DNA of 64,000 nucleotides from an uncultured delta proteobacterium (lineage in GTDB: Bacteria > Myxococcota_A > UBA9160 > JAFDET01): positions 190,726-254,725 of the forward strand of contig CAMYLJ010000001.1 in assembly GCA_947259215.1 (NCBI GenBank), given 5' to 3'. The notes beneath the pieces were generated by a model. The model had not been told where the DNA came from. It searched no databases and was given only the letters and a program-made list of their open reading frames with translations. The position numbers were made by a program, and so were the translations under genes. Of this stretch, positions 32,911-43,025 are shown piece after piece. Numbering within the stretch: the first letter of the stretch is position 1; each line of letters opens with the position of its first letter.

Positions 32911-34076
32911 GCTCCGAACACGAAGCCCGACAGGTAACGGCCTTCGGGATGATCCAACGCAACCGGGTGGTCTCGCGGCGCGGTCAGCTCGCCCAGCACG
33001 CGCAGCGGGCGGCCCGCGTCGACGGACGCACCGAAGCAGACCTTCCGGAAGAGATCGGGCCCCACGTGATGGGAGCAGCTGAAGGCCAGCAGCAGGGCTC
33101 CCGGCGCTGCGCGTCGCAGCGCGAAGAGCAGCACGTCCTTGTAGGCGCGCGTCGCGCGCGGCACGTCCGCGCGCCGGCGCGCGAGCGGCGGGGGATCGAT
33201 CACCAGCAGATCGAAGGTCGCATCGCTGGCGCGGACGAACCGGAAGGCGTCGTCCTGGACGGCGTCCACCGCCACGTCCGGCGCGTTGGCGTGCAGATTC
33301 TCCCGGGCCAGCGCCATTGCGCCCGGCGAGCTCTCCACCAGGGTGACCGCGCGCGCGCCACCGCGGGCAGCCGCTACGGCGAAGCCGCCGGTGTACGCGA
33401 AGAGGTCGAGCACCCTGCGGCCGGGCGCGAGCCGCTCCACCAGGTCGCGCGCGTCGCGCTGATCCAGGTAGAAGCCGGTCTTCTGCCCGCCGCGCACGTC
33501 CACGCGGTAGCGGCGGCTCCCCTCGTGGATCTCCAGCGGACCCTCGCCCAGGTCGCCCCACAGCGATCCCTCGTGGATCGCCACGCCCTCACGCCGGGCC
33601 GCGGGCGCGTCCGCGCGCTCCCAGCCGCAGGCCGCGCCGCTGGCGCGGCGCAGCGCCTCCGCCACGCGCTCGCGCCGCACGGCCATGCCCGCGCTCGCCA
33701 GGCGCGCCACGACCGTGTCGCCGTAGCGGTCGGCCACGAGACCGGGGAGCCCGTCGCCCTCGGCGTTCACCAGGCGGACGCCGTCCAGGCCGGCCAGGTC
33801 GGGGTCGGCCGCGCGACGCGCCAGCGCCTGGGCGATGCGCTCGTCCAGCAGACCGTCGTCCGGGGCCTCCTTGCCGAAGGCCAGCAGCCGCACCCGGATC
33901 TGGGACGCGGGCGACCAGTGGCCGAAGCCGAGGGTCTCCCCCTCCGCGGACACCACGCGCACCCAGGCGCCCGGCGCAGGGTCGCCCTGCACGTCCTCGA
34001 CGGAGCCCGAGAGCACCCAGGGATGCCGCCGCCGCAGAGAGCGGTCGCGGCCCGCACGCAGTACCACGCTGGCCAT
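32907..34076 (-). CDS. rlmI: 23S rRNA (cytosine-C5) methyltransferase, RlmI type
   Basis: 389 residues from the ATG at 34076 (a TTG at 34085 would add three). The N-terminal PUA domain ([22 protein letters not shown]) is followed by the EEHHRR-like linker and a SAM domain: [45 protein letters not shown] and FSCSHHV with the catalytic Cys. It methylates C1962 (E. coli numbering) in 23S rRNA. It is the first gene of a two-gene unit with the toroid protein, and divergent from the SPATA20-like gene. Confidence 0.88.
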   Translation of the reverse strand: MASVVLRAGRDRSLRRRHPWVLSGSVEDVQGDPAPGAWVRVVSAEGETLGFGHWSPASQIRVRLLAFGKEAPDDGLLDERIAQALARRAADPDLAGLDGVRLVNAEGDGLPGLVADRYGDTVVARLASAGMAVRRERVAEALRRASGAACGWERADAPAARREGVAIHEGSLWGDLGEGPLEIHEGSRRYRVDVRGGQKTGFYLDQRDARDLVERLAPGRRVLDLFAYTGGFAVAAARGGARAVTLVESSPGAMALARENLHANAPDVAVDAVQDDAFRFVRASDATFDLLVIDPPPLARRRADVPRATRAYKDVLLFALRRAAPGALLLAFSCSHHVGPDLFRKVCFGASVDAGRPLRVLGELTAPRDHPVALDHPEGRYLSGFVFGA

Positions 34077-34125
34077 GGCGCCCAAGGTCGGACATCCCGT
34101 GCCGCTGCGCTATCCGTCGGTCTCC

Positions 34126-36204
34126 ATGGTCGAGCTCCCCCCCTCCAGCCCCGCGCCCTCCGTGCCCGCGGGCGCCGCGAACCGCCTGGATCGGGAGACG
34201 AGCCTCTACCTGCGCCAGCACCGTGACAACCCGGTGGACTGGTGGGCCTGGGGCGAGGCGCCCTTCGCGCAGGCGCGGGCCGAGGACAAGCCTGTGCTGG
34301 TCTCGATCGGCTACAGCGCCTGCCACTGGTGTCACGTGATGGCGCACGAGTCCTTCGAGGACCCCGAGACCGCGGCCCTCATGAACCGCCTGTTCGTGAA
34401 CGTGAAGGTGGACCGCGAAGAGCGTCCCGACGTGGACCAGGTCTACATGGACACGGTGGTGCGGCTCACCGGACACGGGGGCTGGCCGCTCACGGTCTTC
34501 TGCACACCGGAGGGCCGGCCCTTCTACGGGGGCACCTACTATCCGCCCGAGCCGCGCCACGGGATGCCGGCCTTCCGGCAGGTGTTGGAGGCGGTCGAGC
34601 AGGCCTGGCGCGCGCGGCGCGACGAGGTGGAGACCAGCGCGCGCCGGATCCTGAGCGCGCTCGACGACCGTCCCCACGGCGTCGCGTCGGAGCTCCCCGG
34701 CGCCGCCGGCCTGCGGCGCGCGGCAGAGCAGCTGCTCGCCAACGCCGACCCCAAGCACGGCGGCTTCGGGGGCGCACCCAAGTTCCCGACGCCGACGAGC
34801 CTGGACCTGCTGCTGGCCGCCGCCGACGTGTTGCCGCCCGAGCGCGGCCGCGAAGCCGTCGCACACGCGGCCTTCACGTGCCGCGAGATGTCGCGCGGCG
34901 GTGTCTACGATCAGCTCGCTGGCGGCTTCCACCGCTACTCGGTCGACGCCGAGTGGCTGGTGCCCCACTTCGAGAAGATGCTCTACGACCAGGGCCAGCT
35001 GCTGGCGACCTGCGCCGAGGCCTGGCGTCGCACCGGCGACCCCGAGCTGGAGTGGCCGATCCGCGAGACCGCCGACTACCTGAAGCGTGAGCTGTCCGCC
35101 CCCGACGGCGGCCTCTACGCCTCGAGCGACGCCGACAGCGAGGGCGAGGAGGGCATCTACTTCGTCTGGACGCCGGAACAGGTGGAGGCGGAGCTCGGGC
35201 CGGAGCGCGCGCCCGCGTTCTGCCGCGCCTACGACGTCTCGCCGCGCGGCAACTTCGAGCACGGACGCAGCGTGCTGCGCGATCTCGCCCGCGAGCCCCG
35301 CGAGCGCTTCGCCGAAGAGCGCGCGGCGCTCTTGCGCGCGCGCTCCGGGCGCGTGGCGCCGGCGCTGGACACCAAACGGATCACCGCCTGGAACGCGCTC
35401 TGCGCGTCGGGGCTGGCGCGCGCCGCGAGCGCGCTGGAAGACGACGCCCTGCTGGCGGACGCCGTCCGGATCACGGACTTCGTGTGGGAGCGGCTGCGCC
35501 CCGGCGGACGGCTCGCGCGCATCTTCGCGGAGGGGGAAGCGCGCGGCTCGGCCTTCCTCGACGACGCGGCGGCCCTGCTGGCGGCGCTGCTCGACCTCTA
35601 TCGCGCCGGCGCCGGCGACCGCCACCTGGGAATGGCCCTCGAGGTGGCGGAGGACATCGCCGCGCGCTTCTTCGACCGGGAGCGGGCGGATCTCTTCCTG
35701 GCGCCGGAGGACGGCGAGCGGCTGGTGCACCGGCCGCGCTCGGACCACGACGGCGCGACGCCCCACTCCGCAGGCCTCGCGGTAATGGGCCTGGTGCGGG
35801 CCGCGGACCTCTCGGGCCGCGGCGGCCTGCGCGAGGTGGCGGACGCGGTGCTGCGCAGCCACGCCTTCGCGGTGGAGAAGGTGCCGCCCGCCTACCCCAC
35901 CCTGCTTCGGGCGGCCTGCCTGGCGGAGCGCGGCTCCGCCGTGGCCGTGGTGGTGGGCGATGCCGGAAGCGCCGACCTACGCGCCCTGGCAACCCGCGCG
36001 CGGCGGCTGCTTGCGCCCGACGACGCCGTCGTGGTCGCGGCCGGTCCCGAGGCGACGCCTGCGGGACTCGACCCGAGCTGGCTCGCCGGGCGCGCCGCCG
36101 TCGACGGTCGCGCCACCGCCTACCTCTGCCGCGGCACCACCTGCTCGCCGCCCGTCACCGAACCCGAGCGCCTCGCCGAAGCCGTGGAGGAAGGCCGCCC
36201 GTGA
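34126..36204 (+). CDS. SPATA20/YyaL-like thioredoxin-domain protein (DUF255)
   Basis: 692 residues. The N-terminal thioredoxin-like DUF255 domain has [21 protein letters not shown] and the redox motif Cys66-His-Trp-Cys69 (SACHWCHVM), then [19 protein letters not shown] and [16 protein letters not shown]. The rest is an (alpha/alpha)6 barrel like N-acylglucosamine 2-epimerases ([22 protein letters not shown]). The biochemical function of the family is not settled. The GTG of the next gene overlaps its stop by 4 bases. Confidence 0.87.
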   Translation: MVELPPSSPAPSVPAGAANRLDRETSLYLRQHRDNPVDWWAWGEAPFAQARAEDKPVLVSIGYSACHWCHVMAHESFEDPETAALMNRLFVNVKVDREERPDVDQVYMDTVVRLTGHGGWPLTVFCTPEGRPFYGGTYYPPEPRHGMPAFRQVLEAVEQAWRARRDEVETSARRILSALDDRPHGVASELPGAAGLRRAAEQLLANADPKHGGFGGAPKFPTPTSLDLLLAAADVLPPERGREAVAHAAFTCREMSRGGVYDQLAGGFHRYSVDAEWLVPHFEKMLYDQGQLLATCAEAWRRTGDPELEWPIRETADYLKRELSAPDGGLYASSDADSEGEEGIYFVWTPEQVEAELGPERAPAFCRAYDVSPRGNFEHGRSVLRDLAREPRERFAEERAALLRARSGRVAPALDTKRITAWNALCASGLARAASALEDDALLADAVRITDFVWERLRPGGRLARIFAEGEARGSAFLDDAAALLAALLDLYRAGAGDRHLGMALEVAEDIAARFFDRERADLFLAPEDGERLVHRPRSDHDGATPHSAGLAVMGLVRAADLSGRGGLREVADAVLRSHAFAVEKVPPAYPTLLRAACLAERGSAVAVVVGDAGSADLRALATRARRLLAPDDAVVVAAGPEATPAGLDPSWLAGRAAVDGRATAYLCRGTTCSPPVTEPERLAEAVEEGRP

Positions 36205-37262
36205 AGGAGCGAAGCCCGCGCGACGAGAGCCGCTACGGCACCGGCCACGACGACGGCCTCGAGCCCCTGACCCCGCTGGATCTCTCGGCGGTCGCCTCGG
36301 TGGACGACCTGGTGCGGGCCATGTCTCGCACGGCGTTCGGCGGGCGACGCCTCGGCGAAGCGGCGGACGTGCTGGAGGCCATGGTCCGGGATCGCGACTG
36401 CTTCCGCGTGGTCACGGTCTCCGGCGCCATGACGATCGCCAAGCAGGGCCTGCTGCTGGCGGAGATGATCGATCGCGGCTGGGTGCAGGCCGTGGTCTCG
36501 ACCGGCGCCCTCATGACCCACGGCTTCGTCGAGGGCGCGGGCATGCTGCACTTCAAGCACCGGCCGGGGATTCGCGACGAGGACCTGTACGAGCGCGGCT
36601 ACAACCGCGTCTACGACACGATCGAGCTGGAGAAGAACCTGGACGACACCGAACGCGTGCTGCAGGAGGCGCTCGACGGGGTCCCCGACGACGAGGTGCT
36701 CTGCAGTCGCACGGTGAACGAGAGGCTCGGGCGCTACCTGGACCAGCACGTCGAGGGACGCGCCATCCTGACGAGTGCCTTTCGCCAGAACGTGCCGATC
36801 TACGTGCCGGCCTTCACCGACTCGGAGCTGGGGCTCGACCTGGCGATCTACAACCACACGCGCCGCTCCCGCAGCGGCGCGCCCGTGCGCTTCGACCCGT
36901 TTCTCGACCTGGACGACTTCGCCGATCGCGTCCGCCAGCACGAGACCCTCGGCATCTTCACGATCGGAGGCGGCGTACCGCGGAACTGGGCCCAGCAGGT
37001 GGGCCCCTACCTGGAGATCCTGCGCAAGCGGGTCGGCAGCGACGAGCCCGTGCGCCGCTACCGCTACGCGGTGCGGATCTGCCCGGAGCCCGATCACTGG
37101 GGCGGGCTCTCCGGCTGCTCGTACAGCGAGGGCGTGTCCTGGGGAAAGTTCGTGCCCGAGGCCGAGGGGGGCCGCTTCGCCGAGGTGTACGCGGACGCCA
37201 CCATCGCCTGGCCGCTGGTCGTGCGCGCCGTGATGGAGCGACTCGACGGACGCGACCGGTGA
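36201..37262 (+). CDS. Deoxyhypusine synthase-family protein
   Basis: 353 residues. Family features include [20 protein letters not shown] (NAD region), [49 protein letters not shown] and the EGVSWGKF segment with Lys near residue 316, equivalent to the catalytic Lys of human DHS. Bacteria lack eIF5A, so a related NAD-dependent aminobutyl transfer to a polyamine, e.g. homospermidine formation, is more likely than hypusination. It overlaps both neighbours by 4 bases. Confidence 0.85.
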   Translation: MKERSPRDESRYGTGHDDGLEPLTPLDLSAVASVDDLVRAMSRTAFGGRRLGEAADVLEAMVRDRDCFRVVTVSGAMTIAKQGLLLAEMIDRGWVQAVVSTGALMTHGFVEGAGMLHFKHRPGIRDEDLYERGYNRVYDTIELEKNLDDTERVLQEALDGVPDDEVLCSRTVNERLGRYLDQHVEGRAILTSAFRQNVPIYVPAFTDSELGLDLAIYNHTRRSRSGAPVRFDPFLDLDDFADRVRQHETLGIFTIGGGVPRNWAQQVGPYLEILRKRVGSDEPVRRYRYAVRICPEPDHWGGLSGCSYSEGVSWGKFVPEAEGGRFAEVYADATIAWPLVVRAVMERLDGRDR

Positions 37263-38284
37263 TCGCCGCGGTCGCGCGCGGACGCCGCGACGTGGGGGTC
37301 GAGGAACGCCCGCTGCCGCAGCCGGGCGCCGGCGAGGTGCGGGTGCGGATCGAGGCCTGCGGGGTCTGCGGCACGGACCTCCACCTCTACGAGCTGGGAG
37401 CCTACACCACCGGCATCTCGCCCGGACACGAGATGGCGGGCCGGGTGGACGCGCTCGGCCCGGGCGTGTCGGGCCCGGCCCCGGGCGATCCGGTGGTGGT
37501 GGAGCCGCTGCACGCGTGCGGTCGCTGCGCGCCGTGCCGACGGGGGCTGCCAGCGATCTGCATCGAGGGCCGCTTCTACGGCGTCCACCGCGACGGCGGC
37601 TTCGCCGAGTACGCGGTGATGCCGGCCGAGCGCGTGTTCGCCGCGCCCGCGGACCTGGACCCGGCGGTGGCCGCCCTGACCGAACCCGCCGCGGTGGCGC
37701 TGCACGGCCTGCGGCGCGTCGCGCTGGAGCCTGGCCAGCGGGTGCTGATCCTCGGGGCCGGCGCGCTGGGCCAGCTGGCGCTGCTGGCCTCGCGCTTCCT
37801 GGGCGCGGGTCGCGTGGAGGTGAGCGCCCGCCACGCCGCCCAGGCCGAGGCCGCACGCCGGCTGGGCGCCGACCGCGTGCTGACCGAGGCCGAGGCCTCC
37901 CCCGAGGCCCTGGCCGGCCTGTCCGTGGGCGAGCGGCCGGACGTGGTGGTGGAGACCGTCGGCGGGCAGGCCGACACCCTGCGCGCCGCCGCCCACGCGG
38001 CGGCTCCGGGCGGCGCCATCTGCGTGCTCGGCCTCTTCATGGGCGACGTCACCTTGCCCGGGCTGCCCCTCTTCACCCGCGAGCTCAGCGTCGCCTGGTC
38101 GAACTGCTACGCCCGCGACGCCGGGCGCGCCGACTTCGCGGACGCCGTGGCGCTGGTGGACGCCGAGCGCGAGCGGCTGGCGGACTTCCCCAGCCACCGC
38201 GTCCCGCTGGCGCGGATCGACGAGGCGTACGCCCTGGCCGCCGACAAGCAGGCGGGCGCGATCAAGGTGAGCGTCGTACCCTGA
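37259..38284 (+). CDS. Zinc-binding MDR alcohol/polyol dehydrogenase
   Basis: 341 residues. ACGVCGTDLHLYELG and GHEMAGRVDALG hold the catalytic zinc ligands, CGRCAPCRRGLPAIC the structural-zinc cysteines, and VLILGAGALGQLALLAS the NAD(P) fold, a threonine or sorbitol dehydrogenase-like pattern. Substrate unknown. The 4-base overlap with the deoxyhypusine synthase-like gene suggests linked function, perhaps handling of an amino-aldehyde or amino-alcohol, but that is inference. Confidence 0.83.
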   Translation: MIAAVARGRRDVGVEERPLPQPGAGEVRVRIEACGVCGTDLHLYELGAYTTGISPGHEMAGRVDALGPGVSGPAPGDPVVVEPLHACGRCAPCRRGLPAICIEGRFYGVHRDGGFAEYAVMPAERVFAAPADLDPAVAALTEPAAVALHGLRRVALEPGQRVLILGAGALGQLALLASRFLGAGRVEVSARHAAQAEAARRLGADRVLTEAEASPEALAGLSVGERPDVVVETVGGQADTLRAAAHAAAPGGAICVLGLFMGDVTLPGLPLFTRELSVAWSNCYARDAGRADFADAVALVDAERERLADFPSHRVPLARIDEAYALAADKQAGAIKVSVVP

Positions 38285-38302
38285 TCCCACTCCGGAGGAG
38301 CC

Positions 38303-39499
38303 ATGGATTTCGAATACTCGGACACCTGCAGGCAGCTGATGGCGCAGCTCGAGCGCTTCATGGACGAGCACGTCTATCCCAACGAGTCGGTCTACGCCGA
38401 GCAGGTGGAGGAGTCGGGCGACCCCCACTTCGAGCCGCCGATCATGCAGGAGCTGCGGGCCAAGGCGAAGGGCCTCGGCCTCTGGAACCTCTTCCTGCCC
38501 GACAAGGAGTACGGCGCTGGCCTCGGCAACCTGGAGTACGCCCCGCTGTGCGAGATCATGGGCCGCAGCGGCATCGCGCCGCGCGTCTTCAACTGCAACG
38601 CCCCCGACACGGGCAACATGGAGATCCTGGCGGAGTTCGGAACGCGCGAGCAGAAGCAGCGCTGGCTCACCCCCATGCTCGAGGGGGAGATCCGCTCCTG
38701 CTTCTCCATGACCGAGCCGGAGGTCTCCGGCGCCGATCCCACCGGACTCCGCACCCAGGCCGTGCTCGACGGCGACGAGTACGTGATCAACGGGCACAAG
38801 TGGTACACGAGCGGCGCCATCGGCTCGGCCTTCGCCATCGTGATGGCGGTGACCGATCCCGACGCGCCGCCCCACGCGCGCCAGAGCCAGATCATCGTCC
38901 CCACGGACACGCCCGGCTTCAACCTGATCCGCGCGGTGTCGGTGATGGGCCACGCCGGCGGCGGCGGCCACTGCGAGATCCGCTACGAGGATTGCCGCGT
39001 GCCGGTGACGAACCGCCTCGGCCCGGAGCACTCGGGCTTCATGATCGCCCAGGCGCGCCTCGGCCCCGGACGCATCCACCACTGCATGCGCTGCATCGGC
39101 ATGGCCGAGCGCGCCTTCGAGATCATGTGCCGCCACGCCAACACCCGGGTGGCCTTCGGCGGCCCGCTGGGCGAGAAGCAGTTCGTGCAGGAGTGGGTGG
39201 CCATGTCGCGGATGGAGATCGACCAGGCGCGGCTCCTGACCGAGAAGGCGGCCTGGAAGATGGACACCTACGGCAAGAAGGACGCCCGCCAGGAGATCTC
39301 GATGATCAAGGTGGTGGTGCCGAACATGCTGATGAACGTGCTCGACCGCGCCATCCAGTGCCTGGGCTCCCTGGGCATGTCCGACGACACGCCGATCGCT
39401 TCGGCCTGGCGGAACGGCCGCTCCATGCGCATCGCCGACGGCCCCGACGAGGTGCACAAGATGGTGATCGCCCGCCGCGAGCTGCGCCGCTTCGCCTAG
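38303..39499 (+). CDS. Acyl-CoA dehydrogenase (ACAD11-like)
   Basis: 398 residues with a good GGAGGA ribosome site. FAD/acyl-CoA motifs: CFSMTEPEVSGADPTGLRTQA, YVINGHKWYTSGAI, HCMRCIGMAERAFEIMCRHANTR and the C-terminal PDEVHKMVIARRELRRF. This arrangement is typical of ACAD11-type dehydrogenases for long-chain or branched acyl-CoA. It is 18 bases after the zinc dehydrogenase and convergent with the next gene, with a 4-base overlap. Confidence 0.88.
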   Translation: MDFEYSDTCRQLMAQLERFMDEHVYPNESVYAEQVEESGDPHFEPPIMQELRAKAKGLGLWNLFLPDKEYGAGLGNLEYAPLCEIMGRSGIAPRVFNCNAPDTGNMEILAEFGTREQKQRWLTPMLEGEIRSCFSMTEPEVSGADPTGLRTQAVLDGDEYVINGHKWYTSGAIGSAFAIVMAVTDPDAPPHARQSQIIVPTDTPGFNLIRAVSVMGHAGGGGHCEIRYEDCRVPVTNRLGPEHSGFMIAQARLGPGRIHHCMRCIGMAERAFEIMCRHANTRVAFGGPLGEKQFVQEWVAMSRMEIDQARLLTEKAAWKMDTYGKKDARQEISMIKVVVPNMLMNVLDRAIQCLGSLGMSDDTPIASAWRNGRSMRIADGPDEVHKMVIARRELRRFA

Positions 39500-40404
39500 C
39501 GCTTGCGGGAGCCGTAGTCCGAGAAGGGGGCGGCGTCGCGTTCGCGCACGGCTTCGCGGAAGCCCACCTCGCCGGCGCGGCGCACGAAGTCCAGGCCCTC
39601 CTGGGTGTGGCGCGCGATGCCGTCGAAGAGCGTTCCCGCCAGGCGGCTCGACGCCAGGCCCATGTTCTCCGCCGTCTGGTTGCAGAGCAGCTTCAGCATC
39701 ACCAGCTGGTTGACGGGCACCTGGGCCATGCGCTCGGCCAGCGCGGTGGCGTGGTCGCGCAGGGCGTCGTCGGGCACGACCTCGAGGATCATGCCGATCT
39801 CCGCAGCCGTGCGGGCCGGGATCTCGTCGCCGGTGAGCAGGTAGCGCTTCGCCCGCTCGAGGCCCATCCGGTACACCCACATGGCGGTCGTGGGCGTGCC
39901 CCAGACGCGCGAAGGCGGATAGCCGAAGGACGCGCCCGCCCCCGCCACGACGAGGTCGCAGCAGAGCACCATGTCGGTCCCCCCGCCGATGCACCAGCCC
40001 TGCACCGCCGCCAGGGTGGGCTTCCGCGCGTACCAGAGCTTCATGTAGGTATCGACGAAGCCGCCGATCATGCGCTGATCGGCCACGCTGTCCCACACGC
40101 GCGGTCCGCGCTCCCCGTCGCCAGGACGCCAGGGCGCGGGACCGCTGCGGGAGGGCGCGTCGGCGTCCGACGCCTGCTCGGCGCGCGCCTGGGCCTCGGT
40201 GGACCAGTCGAGGCCGTAGCCGGCGCAGAACGCGCGGCCTTCGGCCCGCAAGAGGATCACGCGCACGTCACGGTCGGCGTCGGCGGCGTCCACGGCGGCG
40301 GCCAGCTCGTCGCGCAACGTCGGCGTGATGGTGTTGTAGGCGTCTGCACGAGAGAGCACGATGTGCCGCACGCCGCGGGCGGTCTCGGTACGCAGGGTCT
40401 CCAC
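39496..40404 (-). CDS. Enoyl-CoA hydratase/isomerase with insert
   Basis: 302 residues from a GTG at 40404. The crotonase core has EGRAFCAGYGLDWS (oxyanion loop) and AAVQGWCIGGGTDMVLCCDLV. A charged insert of about 35 residues (QARAEQASDADAPSRSGP and on) follows the first motif, and Tyr-Pro-Pro replaces the usual catalytic Glu-containing PE stretch (FGYPPSRVWG). It may thus not be a standard hydratase. Its start abuts the stop of the upstream DUF6285 gene. Confidence 0.8.
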   Translation of the reverse strand: METLRTETARGVRHIVLSRADAYNTITPTLRDELAAAVDAADADRDVRVILLRAEGRAFCAGYGLDWSTEAQARAEQASDADAPSRSGPAPWRPGDGERGPRVWDSVADQRMIGGFVDTYMKLWYARKPTLAAVQGWCIGGGTDMVLCCDLVVAGAGASFGYPPSRVWGTPTTAMWVYRMGLERAKRYLLTGDEIPARTAAEIGMILEVVPDDALRDHATALAERMAQVPVNQLVMLKLLCNQTAENMGLASSRLAGTLFDGIARHTQEGLDFVRRAGEVGFREAVRERDAAPFSDYGSRKR

Positions 40405-40800
40405 CTATTCTCCTCTCCGGCTCGGCGGCCGCGCCACGGCCAGCTTGGCCTCCACCACGCGCTCCAGGTGGGCGAGCACGGCGTCCCGCCACGGCCCCGC
40501 GTCGGCCTCGCCCGCGCGGATGCGCGCCACCAGCTCGCGGTTGGCTTCGACCACCGCGTCGCGCAGGGCGGCTCCCGAGCCGGGCGCGTCGGCTTCGCGA
40601 TCCAGCAGGGACGCCAGGCCCCGCCACTCGCTGACCAGATCGCCGTCGCCGCGCGCGATCTCCCGCGCCACGCTCGCCACCACGTGCGCCGCCACCCGCG
40701 CGTGGAAACGGCGCGGACCCTCCAGGGCCGGCATCACCTCGTCGCGCAAGAAACGCTCCACGGCGCCCAGCAGCTCGACGGCGTCGGGCCGATCGTTCAC
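40405..40800 (-). CDS. DUF6285-type small protein
   Basis: 131 residues, mainly helical (VNDRPDAVELLGAVERFLRDEVMPALEGPRRFHARVAA is the characteristic start). Proteins of this pattern are found directly after ACAD10-type aminoglycoside-phosphotransferase-like kinases in acyl-CoA gene clusters; function unknown. The GTG at 40800 overlaps the kinase stop by 4 bases. Confidence 0.72.
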   Translation of the reverse strand: MNDRPDAVELLGAVERFLRDEVMPALEGPRRFHARVAAHVVASVAREIARGDGDLVSEWRGLASLLDREADAPGSGAALRDAVVEANRELVARIRAGEADAGPWRDAVLAHLERVVEAKLAVARPPSRRGE

Positions 40801-41822
40801 GGCGACTCCCGCAGGATGCGCAGCAGCTCCGCCTCCGGCTCGGCGGTGCGCCGGCCCAGGGAGGCCAGCTCCACCGACGGCACGCGACCGTCGAGGAAGA
40901 CCCGCGCCTGCATGATCCAGACCAGCGCCACCTTGAAGCTGCCACACGCCTCCCACCAGGCCAGCGCGTCCGGATCCACGGGCCCGCCGCCCGCCTTCTC
41001 GTAGGCCGCGACCAGCTCCTCGCGGGTCCCGATCCCTCCCACCGGCAGCGGCTCCCCGAAGCGCCAGCTCTCGGTGCAGAGCCAGCCCAGATCCTCCAAC
41101 GGATCGCCCGCGTGGGCGAGCTCCCAGTCGAGGATCGCGCGCACGCCTTCCGGCCCGAAGATCACGTTGCCGATCCGGTAGTCGCCGTGCACCACGGTCC
41201 GGCGCGCCGCGGAGGGCGCGCGCTCCAGCAGCCAGCGCTCCGCCAGGTCGAGCACCGGGTGCGGCTCGACGGCCAGCTCGCGGATCGCGGCAGCGATCCG
41301 CGCCACCTCTTCGCGCGGCGAAGCGCCGCCCTGGTCTGCGGAGGCCAGGCCTGCCAGCTCCGCGCGGTCCGGGTCGATCGTGTGGATGCGCGCCAGGATC
41401 TCGCCGAGCTGCGCCGTCATCCCCCGGCGCGCGTCCGCGTAGGCAGCGTCGCGCAGCAGCCGGCGCGGCAGGGTCTCGCCCTGCACGTGATCCATCAGGA
41501 AGAAGGCCGAGCCCAGCACGGCGGGGTCGTCGCAGCTCCAGTGCACGCGGGGCACGGGCACGCGCGCCTCCGCCGCCGCCTGCAACAGGGCGAACTCCAG
41601 GCCGCGATCGCCCGCGTCGCCCTCGCGACCCGGAGGGTCGCGGCGCAGCACGAGCCCGCGGGTCTCTCCGTTCCAGCTGGCATCGAGGGACCAGAGCTCG
41701 CGGGAGGCGCCGCCCGCCAGCCGGCGCGGCGCGGCAACGGTGGCCCGGGGATCGCCGCTGCGCTCGCGCAGGAAGGCGCCCAGGCGATCGGCCAGCGCCG
41801 CCGCGTCCAGGCGCTCGCCCAC
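40797..41822 (-). CDS. APH-family phosphotransferase, ACAD10-type
   Basis: 341 residues from a GTG at 41822. The kinase-like core has ASRELWSLDA, the catalytic loop VVHGDYRIGNVIF and the metal motif ILDWELAHAGDPLEDLGWL. This matches the kinase domain of ACAD10/11 and its bacterial stand-alone relatives, proposed to phosphorylate 4-hydroxyacyl-CoA before dehydrogenase-catalysed elimination. Its position between two acyl-CoA dehydrogenases fits that role. It is coupled to the DUF6285 gene and starts 3 bases after the acyl-CoA dehydrogenase stop. Confidence 0.83.
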   Translation of the reverse strand: MGERLDAAALADRLGAFLRERSGDPRATVAAPRRLAGGASRELWSLDASWNGETRGLVLRRDPPGREGDAGDRGLEFALLQAAAEARVPVPRVHWSCDDPAVLGSAFFLMDHVQGETLPRRLLRDAAYADARRGMTAQLGEILARIHTIDPDRAELAGLASADQGGASPREEVARIAAAIRELAVEPHPVLDLAERWLLERAPSAARRTVVHGDYRIGNVIFGPEGVRAILDWELAHAGDPLEDLGWLCTESWRFGEPLPVGGIGTREELVAAYEKAGGGPVDPDALAWWEACGSFKVALVWIMQARVFLDGRVPSVELASLGRRTAEPEAELLRILRESP

Positions 41823-41825
41823 GGG

Positions 41826-43010
41826 CTAGCCCACCTGGCTCGGGTCGCGGCAGAGATCCTTGGCCAGGTTCTTGTGATGGGCCTCCAGGGTGCCGCCGCC
41901 GATCTCGATCAGCTTGGCGTCGCGCCAGAGCCGCTCCACCACGTACTCGCCCATGTAGCCGTAGCCGCCCAGCACCTGGATCGCGGCGTCCGCCGCGCGC
42001 TTGCCCACCTGCGCAGCGAAGAGCTTGGTCGCGTCGGCGTCGACGCGCTGGCCGACCTCGCCGAGTCGGATGCGGCGCGCGGTGTCGTACACGTAGGTCC
42101 GCGCGGCCTTCCACTCCGCGAAGGTTTCCGCCAGGTAGCGCTGGATCTGTCCGTGCTCGCGCAGGGGCTTCCCGAAGGTGCGACGCTCGTTGGCGTACTC
42201 GAGCATCACCCGCAGGCAGCGGCCGGCGATGCCGACGCTCATGGCGGCCAGGGTGAGCCGCTCCACTTCGAGGTTGCGCATCATCTGGCTCGTGCCTTCG
42301 CCCACGCTACCCACCAGGTTGCGCGCGGGAACGCGCACCCCGTCGAAGACCAGCTCCGCGGTGAAGGAGGAGCGCATGCCGAGCTTGTCCTGCCACTTCT
42401 GCCCCAGCCGGAAGCCCTCCATCCCCTTCTCGACCAGGAACGTGCTGAGCTCGCGCTCGCCGGTGGCCGCGTAGACCAGGAACACGTCGCCTTCCGTGTT
42501 CTCGTCGATCCCGCCGTTGGTGATGAAGGTCTTGGTGCCGTCGAGGATCCAGGCGTCGTCGTCGCGCTTGGCCTGGGTGCGGAGGGACAGGACGTCGGTC
42601 CCGACCTCCGGCTCGGTCATGCACAGGCCCCCGATCCACTTGCCCGCCACGGCCTTGGGCAGGATGCGACGGCGCTGCTCCTCGTTGCCGTTCACGGCCA
42701 GGTTGTGCGCGAACAGGATCGCGTGGGCCATGCTGGAGAGTGCGAAGCCCGGGTCGCTGCTCGCCAGGATCTCGTACACCTGGACGGCGGCGGTGGCGTC
42801 GAGACCCGCGCCGCCGTAGGCCTCGGGAATCGTGACGCCCAGCAGGCCCAGCTCCGCCGCGCGGCGGAAGAGCGCCCAGTTGAAGCGCTCGGCGCGGTCG
42901 TGCTCCAGGGCCTGGGGCTCCACCTCCCGGAGCGTGAACTCGCGCACGGTCTCCGCGATCTGCGCGTGCTCGGGGCTGGGGGCGAAGAGGTTCAGGTCGG
43001 CGGGTTGCAT
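41826..43010 (-). CDS. Acyl-CoA dehydrogenase (short/branched-chain type)
   Basis: 394 residues. GGLCMTEPEVGTDVLSLRTQA and WILDGTKTFITNGG bind FAD and substrate; RRTFGKPLREHGQIQ and the C-terminal QVLGGYGYMGEYVVERLWRDAK..EIGGGT are the classical second signature. Pattern and length resemble isovaleryl- or butyryl-CoA dehydrogenase. It transfers electrons to ETF. It begins a four-gene minus-strand unit through the enoyl-CoA hydratase at 39496. Confidence 0.88.
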   Translation of the reverse strand: MQPADLNLFAPSPEHAQIAETVREFTLREVEPQALEHDRAERFNWALFRRAAELGLLGVTIPEAYGGAGLDATAAVQVYEILASSDPGFALSSMAHAILFAHNLAVNGNEEQRRRILPKAVAGKWIGGLCMTEPEVGTDVLSLRTQAKRDDDAWILDGTKTFITNGGIDENTEGDVFLVYAATGERELSTFLVEKGMEGFRLGQKWQDKLGMRSSFTAELVFDGVRVPARNLVGSVGEGTSQMMRNLEVERLTLAAMSVGIAGRCLRVMLEYANERRTFGKPLREHGQIQRYLAETFAEWKAARTYVYDTARRIRLGEVGQRVDADATKLFAAQVGKRAADAAIQVLGGYGYMGEYVVERLWRDAKLIEIGGGTLEAHHKNLAKDLCRDPSQVG

Positions 43011-43025
43011 GGCGGTCTCCGGCGT

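Noticed and set aside
37516..41004. Very long open frames antisense to or overlapping real genes (for example 1162 codons at 37516-41004 and 1000 codons at 37094-40096)
   Set aside because: They are Arg/Gly/Pro/Ala-rich shadows with no family features, lying over well-recognised genes on other frames; high GC removes stops.
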